Below, piece by piece: positions 16,635 through 23,408 of a DNA stretch of 43,551 nt. A program made the position numbers and the translations under genes. Within the stretch, counting starts at the first letter, position 1, and every line of letters begins with the position of its first letter. Below the pieces are notes generated by a model. It was given only the letters and a program-made list of their open reading frames with translations, ran no database searches and was not told the DNA's origin. Source of the DNA: Clostridia bacterium (GTDB taxonomy: Bacteria > Bacillota > Clostridia > Oscillospirales > CAG-272); the NCBI GenBank assembly GCA_017463445.1, contig JAFTPF010000032.1:1-43551 (forward strand), read 5' to 3'.

Positions 16635-17144
16635 TTACAATTCGATCCAGTAGCGTTGCTCCACGACGCCGTCCACTTCGATCTCGTTTTCCAGAATGCC
16701 GCCGTTTCGCTGAATGCTCTTGGCCGATCCGATATTGTCCTTGTCGCAGACCATGAGGACACGGTCGATCCCCAGTTTGTTACACTCGATCAGCGCAAGT
16801 CCGATCATAGCGGTAGCGATGCCTTTTCGCCGCTCTGATGGGCGCACCCCATCGCCGATGTGACCGCCGTTACGTAGCAGACGATCATTGAGATAGTGGC
16901 GGATGTTCACCGCACCCACGAAGATGCCCCGCTCCTCGTCGAGACAAAAGAAGGTGGAGTCGGGGACGAGAGAACCGGTATAGTCCTTGACCTCCAGATG
17001 CTCCAGATAATAGTCAAAATCGCGGTAATCATTCTTTCGGATGGCGTAGGGGATGATTTCCTCGCTCGCCGCTGACCACTCGTCCATCATCTCAGTGAGA
17101 TGGGATTGGTATTCGGGTGTTAGCTTTACCAGTTTGAGTTGCAT
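16635..17144 (-). CDS. GNAT family N-acetyltransferase
   Basis: The 169-residue protein has a complete GNAT fold with the acetyl-CoA pyrophosphate-binding loop RRKGIATAMIGLAL near residues 108-121, preceded by strand GHIGDGVRPSE. It has the late motif DKDNIGSAKSIQRNGGILE typical of RimJ/RimL-like and YesJ-like acetyltransferases. Such enzymes move the acetyl group of acetyl-CoA to an amine on a small molecule or protein. The substrate cannot be told from sequence. It is convergent with degV and lies downstream of dapB, from which a terminator at 17163-17188 separates it. Confidence 0.85.
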   Translation of the reverse strand: MQLKLVKLTPEYQSHLTEMMDEWSAASEEIIPYAIRKNDYRDFDYYLEHLEVKDYTGSLVPDSTFFCLDEERGIFVGAVNIRHYLNDRLLRNGGHIGDGVRPSERRKGIATAMIGLALIECNKLGIDRVLMVCDKDNIGSAKSIQRNGGILENEIEVDGVVEQRYWIEL

Positions 17145-17162
17145 ATTACCTCTACTTTCACA

Positions 17163-17188
17163 AAAAGCCTCGGTCTCCCGAGGCTTTT
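17163..17188 (-). terminator. Intrinsic terminator after dapB
   Basis: AAAAGCCTCGG (17163-17173) pairs perfectly with CCGAGGCTTTT (17178-17188) around TCTC. On the minus strand it is followed by TTTTTGTG, nine bases after the dapB stop. Confidence 0.9.
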
Positions 17189-17197
17189 GCCATATTG

Positions 17198-17974
17198 TTA
17201 TTCTTCAATCTCCGCAACCACGTCGTTCATGTTGTACATCCCCGCGGGCTTGCCGATGATGTAAGCCGCCGCGCGGAGCGCACCGCTGGCAAAGACCGAG
17301 CGGGAGCCTGCCGAGTGGGAGAGGGTGACCACTTCCTCGGGACCTGCAAAGATGACGCTGTGCTCGCCCACGATGGAGCCGCCGCGGATGGCGTGGATGC
17401 CGATCTCCTCCTTCGCCCGCTTCTGACGGACGGCATGGCGATCGTAAGTATAAACGGGATCATAGGGAACTTCCTCTGCGATCGCGTCAGCAATCATCAG
17501 AGCAGTTCCGCTGGGCGCGTCCAGCTTGTTGTGGTGGTGCGCCTCCACGATCTCGATGTCGAAATCGTCTCCCAGCATTGCCGAAGCCTTCCGGCAAAGG
17601 GAGATCAGCAGATTGATACCCACCGACATATTGCGGGAGAAGAACACGGGAACGGTAGCGGATGCTTCCTGCATGAGTTCCATATCTTCGGGGGTATGAC
17701 CGGTGGTGCAGACCACAATCGGCATCTTCTTCGCCTTGGCGTGGTCGAGCAGTTCGGGAAGGGCAATGCGATGGGAAAAATCGACGATGACATCGGCTTC
17801 TTCCGTAACCTCGGCAATATGCTTGTACACCGGTGCATTTACAACTTTTGAACCTTCACCGGTGAGGTCGATGCCTGCGGCAATTGTGTATTTTTCGTTT
17901 TCACGAATCAGCTCAGCGATAGCTCGACCCATGCGACCGTTAGCACCGCAGAATAAAATACGAATAGGATTCAT
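17198..17974 (-). CDS. dapB: 4-hydroxy-tetrahydrodipicolinate reductase
   Basis: DapB reduces 4-hydroxy-tetrahydrodipicolinate to tetrahydrodipicolinate with NAD(P)H in the diaminopimelate/lysine pathway. The product is 258 residues. The N-terminal Rossmann site reads ILFCGANGRMGRAIAEL (residues 5-21), and FSHRIALPELL and VCTTGH match the cofactor loop. The substrate-binding and catalytic signature is IVEAHHHNKLDAPSGTAL, with the conserved His pair and Lys. Late motifs RGGSIVGEHSVIF and SHSAGSRSVFASGAL are also present. It follows dapA in the same direction, but 164 bp of palindromic repeat DNA separates them, so coupling of the two genes is uncertain. Confidence 0.97.
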   Translation of the reverse strand: MNPIRILFCGANGRMGRAIAELIRENEKYTIAAGIDLTGEGSKVVNAPVYKHIAEVTEEADVIVDFSHRIALPELLDHAKAKKMPIVVCTTGHTPEDMELMQEASATVPVFFSRNMSVGINLLISLCRKASAMLGDDFDIEIVEAHHHNKLDAPSGTALMIADAIAEEVPYDPVYTYDRHAVRQKRAKEEIGIHAIRGGSIVGEHSVIFAGPEEVVTLSHSAGSRSVFASGALRAAAYIIGKPAGMYNMNDVVAEIEE

Positions 17975-18004
17975 TTTGATTCTCCTTCTGAAATATGTAT
18001 ATAT

Positions 18005-18135
18005 GCGATCAAGGCGGCAAGTATTTGCCGCCTTTAAGGAAAGTTCTTTGCGTCGCTCGTAGATTCGCTATTTGGCGAATCTACTGTTCATTCGGCAAGA
18101 CCGAATGAACGATTCTTCTCAAGAAAGTTGCAAAA
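18005..18135. repeat. Degenerate copy of the three-hairpin repeat with two extra hairpins, between dapA and dapB
   Basis: The hairpin AAGGCGGCAAGTATTTGCCG with CCTT (18011-18034), followed by AAAGTTCTT, matches the copy at 24899-25004. At the other end, TTCTTCTCAAGAAAGTT (18113-18129) resembles the family's central hairpin. Between them are two perfect 10 bp hairpins: GTAGATTCGC/GCGAATCTAC (18059-18084) and GTTCATTCGG/CCGAATGAAC (18086-18110). The dapA transcript must read through this set of stems to reach dapB. Confidence 0.65.
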
Positions 18136-18138
18136 TAC

Positions 18139-19026
18139 TCAGATCAGCGCCAGCTTCTTCATCTCAGCCAGCAGTTTTTCCTTGTTCGCCTCCTCCATCT
18201 CGCAGAGAGGGAGTCTCAGCTCGTCGGAGCCATAGCCCATAGCCGCCATAGCGGTCTTTACGGGAATAGGGTTGACCTCGCAGAAGAGGGTCTTGCAGAA
18301 GGGGATCAGCTTCAGCTGGAGCTCGGCGGATTCTTTCACCTTGCCATCGAAGTAGAGCTCGCAGATATCGTGGGTCTCCTTCGGCATGGGGTTTGCCAGC
18401 ACGGAGATTACGCCCTTGCCGCCCAGAGAGAGGATGGGGACGATCTGATCGTCGTTGCCGCTGTATACGTCGAAGCTGTCGCCGACTGCCGCGATGATCT
18501 CGGCAATCTGGGAGATGTTGCCTGAGGCTTCCTTGATGGCCACCAGATTCTCGCAATCTGCCAATGCCTTGTATACGGGAAGGGTCACGTTGCAGCCGGT
18601 GCGAGAGGGAACGTTGTAGATGATGCAGGGGCAGTTCACCGCGTCGTTGATGGCTTTGTAGTGAGCGACAAGACCCTTGACGGAAGCCTTATTGTAGTAG
18701 GGTGTGACCAAAAGCAGTCCGTCGGCACCTGCGTCGCAAGCGAACTTGGACAGTTCAATAGCGTAAGCGGTATCGTTACTGCCGGTACCTGCGATGACGG
18801 GAACTCTGCCTGCCACCTTTTGAATGGTGTACTCGATACAGCCGCGATGCTCTTCATCGGTGAGGGTAGAGCTTTCACCCGTGGTTCCGCAAATGACGAT
18901 CGCATCGGTCTTGTTGGCGATCTGGAATTCGATGATCTGACCCAGTGCGTCCCAGTCAACGGAACCGTCCTTGAAAGGGGTAACGATAGCGACTGCGCTG
19001 CCTGTGAAAATAGTTTTCTTCTTCAT
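18139..19026 (-). CDS. dapA: 4-hydroxy-tetrahydrodipicolinate synthase
   Basis: DapA condenses pyruvate with aspartate semialdehyde, the first committed step toward diaminopimelate and lysine. The 295-residue TIM-barrel protein shows ICGTTGESSTL near residues 45-55, TPYYNKASVKGL with the catalytic Tyr, IIYNVPSRTGCN, and the Schiff-base lysine in VAIKEASG at Lys165. The GNDDQIVPILSLGG loop follows. Substrate would come from asd, encoded at 31378. dapB lies downstream on the same strand. It diverges from queA. A convincing promoter was not found: TTGAGA-17-TATGAA exists but lies too close to the ATG. Confidence 0.97.
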   Translation of the reverse strand: MKKKTIFTGSAVAIVTPFKDGSVDWDALGQIIEFQIANKTDAIVICGTTGESSTLTDEEHRGCIEYTIQKVAGRVPVIAGTGSNDTAYAIELSKFACDAGADGLLLVTPYYNKASVKGLVAHYKAINDAVNCPCIIYNVPSRTGCNVTLPVYKALADCENLVAIKEASGNISQIAEIIAAVGDSFDVYSGNDDQIVPILSLGGKGVISVLANPMPKETHDICELYFDGKVKESAELQLKLIPFCKTLFCEVNPIPVKTAMAAMGYGSDELRLPLCEMEEANKEKLLAEMKKLALI

Positions 19027-19091
19027 AATACTGACCGTTCCTTCATATCAGAGTGAGAACTATGTCTCAAAAAAGATTCTGCAAAAAGAGA

Positions 19092-19120
19092 TTGCAATTT
19101 GAGGCGGAATGTGCTACAAT
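19092..19120 (+). promoter_or_regulatory. Promoter of queA
   Basis: TTGCAA (19092-19097), 17 bp spacer, TACAAT (19115-19120). It leaves a leader of about 65 nt before the queA ATG at 19194, and supports that start over the open frame extending upstream. Confidence 0.8.
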
Positions 19121-19193
19121 AGAACCATTGCAGACAAACCTACTCATACATCATTATAGTATCACAAATGTGTTACTTTGTCAAGGAGTTTTT

Positions 19194-20258
19194 ATGATTT
19201 CCAACAATAAAAGTCAAACAAATCTGACGGTCCACGATTTCTGGTACGATCTGCCCGAGGAGCTCATCGCTCAGGAGCCCTCCGAAGAGCGGGACGGGTG
19301 TCGTCTCTTGGTAGCAGACCGCAAGACGGGAGAGCTGTCCCACCATATTTTCCGCGAGATCATCGACTATCTGAACCCCGGTGACGTGCTGGTGGTCAAC
19401 GATTCTAAGGTCATTCCCGCCCGCATGATCGGTAAAAAGTCCGACTCGGGCATCGATATGGAGGTGCTTCTCCTGCGCCAGATCGAGCTGGACACCTGGG
19501 AAGCTCTGACCCGTCCCGGCAGACGTGCTAAGGTCGGCACTACTATCATATTCGGAGACGGACTTCTTCGTGCCGATGTAGTGGACGTAGTGGAGGGCGG
19601 CAACCGCATCCTGCATTTTACTTACGATAAGTCCGAGGGCGATATCTACACCATTCTCGACCGCATCGGCAAAATGCCTCTGCCGCCTTATATCACCAAA
19701 CCTCTGGCCCACAACGACCAGTACCAGACGGTCTACGCCAGAGAGCGGGGAAGTGCCGCTGCGCCCACCGCGGGACTTCACTTTACTCCCGAGCTTCTGG
19801 AGCAGATCAAGGCAAAGGGTGTGCAGATCGCGCCGGTCATGCTCCATGTGGGACTTGGCACCTTCCGTCCCGTGAAGGTGGAGCGGATCGATGAGCATCT
19901 CATGCACAGCGAATTCTTCTCGGTCAGCGAGGAGAGCGCCGAGATCATCAATACCGCCAAAGCAAAGGGCGGGCGGATCGTGGCAGTAGGCACCACCTCC
20001 AGCCGTGTGCTGGAAAGCGCCTCCGACGATGCCGGGATCATCCATCCCATGCACGATGATACCCAGATCTTTATATACCCCGGCTACCGCTTCAAGGCGG
20101 TGGATGCACTGATCACCAATTTCCACCTGCCCGAGTCCACTCTGCTGATGCTGGTATCGGCACTGTCCTCCCGGGAGTTTATGATGCAGGCATACGAGGA
20201 AGCCATTCGGGAAAAATACCGCTTCTTCTCCTTCGGCGACGCGATGCTGATAGTATAA
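19194..20258 (+). CDS. queA: S-adenosylmethionine:tRNA ribosyltransferase-isomerase
   Basis: QueA transfers and isomerises the ribosyl part of SAM onto 7-aminomethyl-7-deazaguanine at the tRNA wobble position, giving epoxyqueuosine. The product is 354 residues, the normal size. Diagnostic segments are FWYDLPEELIAQEPSEERD at the N-terminus, VVNDSKVIPARMIGKK, WEALTRPGRRAKVG, MPLPPYI, the signature YARERGSAAAPTAGLHFT, and GLGTFRPVKVERIDEHLMHSE. FYPGY-type residues and TNFHLPESTLLMLVSA are near the C-terminus. The ATG at 19194 has AAGGAG 5 nt upstream. No other queuosine genes (tgt, yajC) follow, where they often do. Instead a repeat element interrupts the region after the stop. Confidence 0.97.
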   Translation: MISNNKSQTNLTVHDFWYDLPEELIAQEPSEERDGCRLLVADRKTGELSHHIFREIIDYLNPGDVLVVNDSKVIPARMIGKKSDSGIDMEVLLLRQIELDTWEALTRPGRRAKVGTTIIFGDGLLRADVVDVVEGGNRILHFTYDKSEGDIYTILDRIGKMPLPPYITKPLAHNDQYQTVYARERGSAAAPTAGLHFTPELLEQIKAKGVQIAPVMLHVGLGTFRPVKVERIDEHLMHSEFFSVSEESAEIINTAKAKGGRIVAVGTTSSRVLESASDDAGIIHPMHDDTQIFIYPGYRFKAVDALITNFHLPESTLLMLVSALSSREFMMQAYEEAIREKYRFFSFGDAMLIV

Positions 20259-20273
20259 AAGATTTCCAATCTC

Positions 20274-20348
20274 GTAGGGCGGGGGCTTGCTCCCGCCGAA
20301 AAGAAAGTGAAATTGTTTATAAGCGGCGGCACCAAGGCACCGCCCTAC
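20274..20348. repeat. Palindromic repeat element with GTAGGGCGG ends (copy 1)
   Basis: The element is bounded by GTAGGGCGG (20274-20282) and CCGCCCTAC (20340-20348). Its first 25 bases (20274-20298) are identical to both ends of the element at 24750-24868. Each half can also fold alone: GGCGGG...CCCGCC on the left and GGCGG...CCGCC on the right. There is no coding content. It resembles a REP/BIME- or MITE-type element. Confidence 0.75.
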
Positions 20349-20444
20349 AAACAAAATCTTATATCCCGTATACATCGGCGACGCAATGTTTATTTGCTGA
20401 GTGAGATTGGTATAAACATTATTTTACAGTACAGAGGCGATCCA

Positions 20445-20717
20445 ATGTACAAACTGTTCGTTGTATCCGACATTCACGGTCATGCGACTCTGATGAAGCA
20501 AGCATTGACCGATGCGGGATTTAATCCGCAGGATCCCTCACACCTGTTCATCTGTTGTGGAGACTGCTTCGATCGGGGCTCCGAAAATCGGGCGGTGCTG
20601 GAATACATCCAAAGTCTGCCCCGAAAAGTGCTGATCCGGGGCAATCACGAGGATCTGCTGGCACAAGTGCTCCGGGACGAAGAGGTGCGTGGCTTGCCGA
20701 ACACCAAGGAAAGGTGA
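20445..20717 (+). pseudogene. Truncated calcineurin-like metallophosphoesterase
   Basis: The 90-residue frame opens with a clear Ser/Thr-phosphatase-like metallophosphoesterase N-terminus. The motifs present are VVSDIHGH (D and H metal ligands, residues 6-13), CCGDCFDRG (GDxxDRG, residues 38-46), and RGNHEDLL (GNHE, residues 65-72). Intact relatives are usually 200-250 residues and have two more His motifs (GH and GHTP), which are absent here. After GNHEDLLAQVL the reading frame runs into DEEVRGLPNTKER and stops. The ATG has GAGG upstream. The remaining sequence in another frame looks like a different protein family, so this appears to be a 3'-deleted remnant rather than a simple frameshift. 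Confidence 0.7.
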
Positions 20718-20869
20718 TATCCTTCGTCATTCTGGACGATATTCCGGCAGGCTGGGGAGATCTCTCTGAACGTTTGGTCAGAACCTCTGCTATGATCGGA
20801 CGGGGCTTGGAAGAAAGACACGTCCGCGAAGCGCTCCGCTTGCTTTTGACCGATCTGATATCCCGATGA
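20690..20869 (+). pseudogene. Possible C-terminal remnant of a CobW/G3E GTPase-like gene
   Basis: In the frame ending at 20869 the segment GWGDLSERLVRTSAMIGRG, followed by LEERHVREALRLLLTD, resembles the end of CobW C-terminal domains. Those typically read WGDxRxELVFIGRxLDxxxLRxALDxCLLTD. There is no start codon with a ribosome site and no GTPase domain upstream. The fragment abuts the broken phosphoesterase, consistent with a deletion that joined two genes. The match is short and was judged by eye only. Confidence 0.4.
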
Positions 20870-20955
20870 TCCGCAGGATAGTCGGGCTATTATTGTTGTA
20901 TATTCTTTAGATTTTTGGGAAGAGTAAGAACGACTCCAATCGAAAGGATAATATT

Positions 20956-21234
20956 ATGCAGGATTCAGAGTTTAATAGCAAATCGGGAAAGGGCGATCTT
21001 CACGACAAGGGGAGCGAGAGAAACGATCCTATCAATGCGGTGATCACCGATCTTCCGGGGAAGGAGAACCCTCGTCAGCCCCGGGATCTTCCGTCGCCCC
21101 GCCGCAGACCGGGTGAACCTATTCTGTTCGATCCTCCCTATGACGGAGGCATCGACCCATACGCACCCTTCAACGACATCGGCGTCCAGCCCGTGATCGG
21201 CAGACCGACCATCGATCCTACGCGCTTCGAATAA
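20956..21234 (+). CDS. Small proline- and aspartate-rich protein, unknown function
   Basis: This 92-residue protein has no recognised domain. It is very hydrophilic, rich in Pro, Asp, Gly and Arg, has no Cys and no hydrophobic helix, and is probably disordered. The C-terminal half has a repeated D-P pattern (FDPPYDGG, IDPYAPF, IDPTRFE). The ATG is preceded by GAAAGGATAATATT, a plausible ribosome site, and the gene ends just before a good terminator (21243-21274), which supports it being real. Neighbours are remnants and a NUDIX gene, so context says little. Confidence 0.6.
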   Translation: MQDSEFNSKSGKGDLHDKGSERNDPINAVITDLPGKENPRQPRDLPSPRRRPGEPILFDPPYDGGIDPYAPFNDIGVQPVIGRPTIDPTRFE

Positions 21235-21242
21235 ACAGCCAC

Positions 21243-21274
21243 GAAAAAGCATTCCCACAGGGGAGTGCTTTTTC
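21243..21274 (+). terminator. Intrinsic terminator after the proline-rich small protein gene
   Basis: GAAAAAGCATTCCC (21243-21256) pairs with GGGAGTGCTTTTTC (21261-21274), with one G-U pair. The T5 tract is part of the descending arm. Confidence 0.8.
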
Positions 21275-21352
21275 AGATGGTCGGAAAATTGCACGGGATA
21301 TCTTTGCATTCACATCTATGAGAAAAAATAAAGCGCGAAAGACCCACAGGTC

Positions 21353-21381
21353 TTGCAATTCATTTGAAAATCCGCTATAAT
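21353..21381 (+). promoter_or_regulatory. Promoter of the NUDIX gene
   Basis: TTGCAA (21353-21358), 17 bp, TATAAT (21376-21381). The ATG at 21380 lies in the -10 box and cannot be the translation start. Confidence 0.88.
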
Positions 21382-21412
21382 GAAGAAAATAGACACAAGG
21401 AGCGATCAAGCG

Positions 21413-21970
21413 ATGAACGATAAACTCTTCGAAACCGAGCTCTCCCGCGAATATCCCTTCCAAGGCAAAATCTTCGACGTTGCTGTGTGCAAGGCCCAGC
21501 TGCCCGACGGCACCGAGGTGCGCAGAGATGTAGTCTGCCACTCGGGCGGCGTGTGCGTGCTTCCCATTGACGAGGACGGTATGGTCACCATGGTGCGCCA
21601 GTACCGCTACGGCGTGGGATGCGTGACGTTGGAAATCCCCGCAGGCAAGCTGGAGGCTGGCGAAGATCCGCTGGAAGCGATCAAACGGGAGCTGTCCGAG
21701 GAAACCGGCTGCACCGCCGACGAGATCATCCCCCTTCACATGGACTACTCCTCTCCCGCCATCCTCTCCGAGGTCATCTATATCTACCTTGCCCGTGGTC
21801 TCCACGGCGGCAAACAGCATCTGGACGAGGACGAGTTTTTGGAGATTGAGCGGTATCATCTGTCAGAATTGGTGGATATGGTCATGGCAGGCGAGATCAC
21901 CGACGGAAAGACCCAGATCGCCATTTTGAAGGCGGCAAGGATGATAGAGAATGCAAAGGGGAACTTTTGA
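21413..21970 (+). CDS. NUDIX hydrolase, probable ADP-ribose pyrophosphatase
   Basis: The 185-residue enzyme has a complete NUDIX box: GKLEAGEDPLEAIKRELSEE followed by TG (Gx5Ex7REUxEExGU), near residues 81-103. It binds Mg2+ and cleaves a nucleoside diphosphate linked to X. The start ELSREYPFQGKIFDV, the segment VRQYRYGVGCVTLEIPAGKLE and the later acidic EDEFLEIERYHLSEL match the NudF-like ADP-ribose pyrophosphatase group of Bacillota. The start at 21413 has AAGGAG 10 nt upstream and lies after the promoter. The stop codon sits in the loop of the hairpin at 21956-21983. Confidence 0.9.
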   Translation: MNDKLFETELSREYPFQGKIFDVAVCKAQLPDGTEVRRDVVCHSGGVCVLPIDEDGMVTMVRQYRYGVGCVTLEIPAGKLEAGEDPLEAIKRELSEETGCTADEIIPLHMDYSSPAILSEVIYIYLARGLHGGKQHLDEDEFLEIERYHLSELVDMVMAGEITDGKTQIAILKAARMIENAKGNF

Positions 21971-21983
21971 AAAAGTTCCCCTT
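21956..21983 (+). repeat. Hairpin over the NUDIX stop codon, probable partial copy of the three-hairpin repeat
   Basis: AAGGGGAACTTTT (21956-21968) and AAAAGTTCCCCTT (21971-21983) form a perfect stem with the gene's TGA at the apex. The shape, with ACTTT, GAAA and AAGTT at the tip, matches the central hairpin of the repeat at 32462-32574. It is followed by CAAAATTCCCAAAGAC rather than a T-run, so it is not a standard terminator. Confidence 0.5.
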
Positions 21984-22047
21984 GAGCCCCTCAAAATTCC
22001 CAAAGACAATGTCATTAAATCAACTGATTGAAAACTATGATATAATT

Positions 22048-22068
22048 AAGTATAGAGATGCTATACTT
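22048..22068. promoter_or_regulatory. Operator-like inverted repeat 1 upstream of the XRE regulator
   Basis: AAGTATAG and CTATACTT are perfect 8 bp arms separated by AGATG. The left arm overlaps TATAGA (22051-22056), the -10 of a possible promoter with TTGAAA (22028-22033) at 17 bp. This is a plausible repressor site. Confidence 0.45.
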
Positions 22069-22110
22069 TCTCTATCAAAATAACACCTTTATTTTTATAA
22101 ATCCTTGCGT

Positions 22111-22137
22111 TATAATATATTTGCAAAAGCGCTTTTG
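22111..22137 (+). promoter_or_regulatory. TATAAT box followed by a 14 bp palindrome in front of the XRE regulator
   Basis: TATAAT (22111-22116) is followed 7 bp later by the perfect palindrome CAAAAGCGCTTTTG (22124-22137), which lies where transcription would begin. A repressor bound there would block initiation. The -35 is weak. Autoregulation by the downstream helix-turn-helix protein is an inference. Confidence 0.5.
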
Positions 22138-22164
22138 ACTATTTTTATACAGGAGGAAAGAACT

Positions 22165-23271
22165 ATGTCATTAGGTTCTACCATCAAATCTCTCCGCCGG
22201 GCAAATAATCTGACGCAAGAAGATCTTGCCGAATATCTCGGCGTTTCCTCAAAAGCAGTTTCTCAATGGGAATGTGATCGTACAGCACCGGACATTTCTC
22301 TATTAGCTCCGCTTGCAAGTGTATTTGATGTCACCACAGATAATCTCTTGGGAATAGACATTGGTAGCAAAAGTAAGCAAATTGATATGTTATACGATGA
22401 GGCGTATACGATTGCCTGCAACGGAGACCACAAACAAGCCATTGCTTTGATTGAAAAGGCATTGATGCTTCACCCATCATCGTATAAGCTGATGGATTTT
22501 TATGCCAACGAGATCTTTTTGTATAACGGAATCTTTCCGGAAGATGTGCGTGAGAGCAATCAAAATCGCGCCTTGCTATATATTGATAAAATTCTAAGTG
22601 TTTGCACCGATGCAAGCATCCGAAACAACAGTCTTTCTATGGCTTGCTTATGGTATTCCAAATTGGGACGCGTGGAAGAAGCCGAGCGATTGGCAAAAAC
22701 TTTGGACGGTGCTATGTGGACGTGCGGTGAACTGCTTGGACGAATCTATCGCGGTGAACGGCAGTTTAAGGTGATTCGTGACGAAATGCTCAGACAATTC
22801 ACAAGTGCCATCGGCGAACTTTTGGATGACTTGCTTACAACAAAGGATGACAGCGGCAGCAATATATATTCGGACGATGAAATCCTTGAATTGAATCAAA
22901 TGTGTATTGATATGTTGGCTCTTTATTTTCCAAAGGGAGATTATCTCTACCACGCACAATATGTGGAAGGTGCCTATCGGCGAATGGCGGACATTTATGC
23001 ATCTCGAAACGATGCGGTCAAAACCATTGAATGCCTAAAATCCGCGGCTGAATTTGCAATTCACTTTGACAATACAAGCCCCGATGATACACATATTTCT
23101 CCGGCAGCTAAGGGTATTGTGTCCGGTGAGCTTTGGTGGAACGATGGTCACAACAGCAGTTATAATTTGCTCCAAAAGTTACTCAACGAGAGTAATACAC
23201 AATATAATTTTGTTCGCAATACCAACAAATACAACGAAATCTTGACAGTTCTCCGAACTGTAGCACGATGA
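22165..23271 (+). CDS. XRE family transcriptional regulator with C-terminal TPR-like region
   Basis: The 368-residue protein has a Cro/C1-type helix-turn-helix at residues 4-62 (IKSLRRANNLTQEDLAEYLG and SSKAVSQWECDRTAPDISLL). A long helical region follows with helix pairs such as EAYTIACNGDHKQAIALIEKA and CLWYSKLGRVEEAERLAKTL, which look like tetratricopeptide repeats. Such proteins are often sensor-regulators that bind a peptide or protein partner through the repeats. GGAGGAAAG lies just before the ATG at 22165. The gene is visibly more AT-rich than its neighbours and uses A/T-ending codons more, suggesting a different origin. Two inverted repeats lie in its upstream region. Confidence 0.85.
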   Translation: MSLGSTIKSLRRANNLTQEDLAEYLGVSSKAVSQWECDRTAPDISLLAPLASVFDVTTDNLLGIDIGSKSKQIDMLYDEAYTIACNGDHKQAIALIEKALMLHPSSYKLMDFYANEIFLYNGIFPEDVRESNQNRALLYIDKILSVCTDASIRNNSLSMACLWYSKLGRVEEAERLAKTLDGAMWTCGELLGRIYRGERQFKVIRDEMLRQFTSAIGELLDDLLTTKDDSGSNIYSDDEILELNQMCIDMLALYFPKGDYLYHAQYVEGAYRRMADIYASRNDAVKTIECLKSAAEFAIHFDNTSPDDTHISPAAKGIVSGELWWNDGHNSSYNLLQKLLNESNTQYNFVRNTNKYNEILTVLRTVAR

Positions 23272-23276
23272 TTTTC

Positions 23277-23295
23277 GCCCCGCCTCGTGCGGGGC
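23277..23295 (+). terminator. Terminator-like hairpin after the XRE gene
   Basis: GCCCCGC (23277-23283) pairs with GCGGGGC (23289-23295), then TGCTTCTTTGCTTT, a discontinuous T-rich tail. It is weaker than the other terminators in the window. Confidence 0.55.
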
Positions 23296-23317
23296 TGCTT
23301 CTTTGCTTTCTGCACAC

Positions 23318-23346
23318 AAAAAAGCCACCACGAAAACGTGATGGCT
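23318..23346 (-). terminator. Intrinsic terminator after rsmB
   Basis: On the minus strand AGCCATCACG pairs with CGTGGTGGCT (one G-U pair) around a TTTT loop and is followed by TTTTTTGTG. It ends the rsmB transcript about 60 nt after its stop. Confidence 0.85.
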
Positions 23347-23408
23347 AAATTCAATTTTACCGCTGATTCTTGGTGTTGGAGATGCTTTCTGCTATAGCTC
23401 AACACTAC

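Noticed and set aside
19000-19060. Promoter TTGAGA-17-TATGAA for dapA
   Set aside because: Transcription would start about 8-10 nt before the ATG and remove the ribosome site, so it was not annotated.
21380-21412. Upstream ATG as the start of the NUDIX protein
   Set aside because: It overlaps the TATAAT box of the gene's own promoter, so it is not transcribed. ATG 21413 has AAGGAG at proper spacing.
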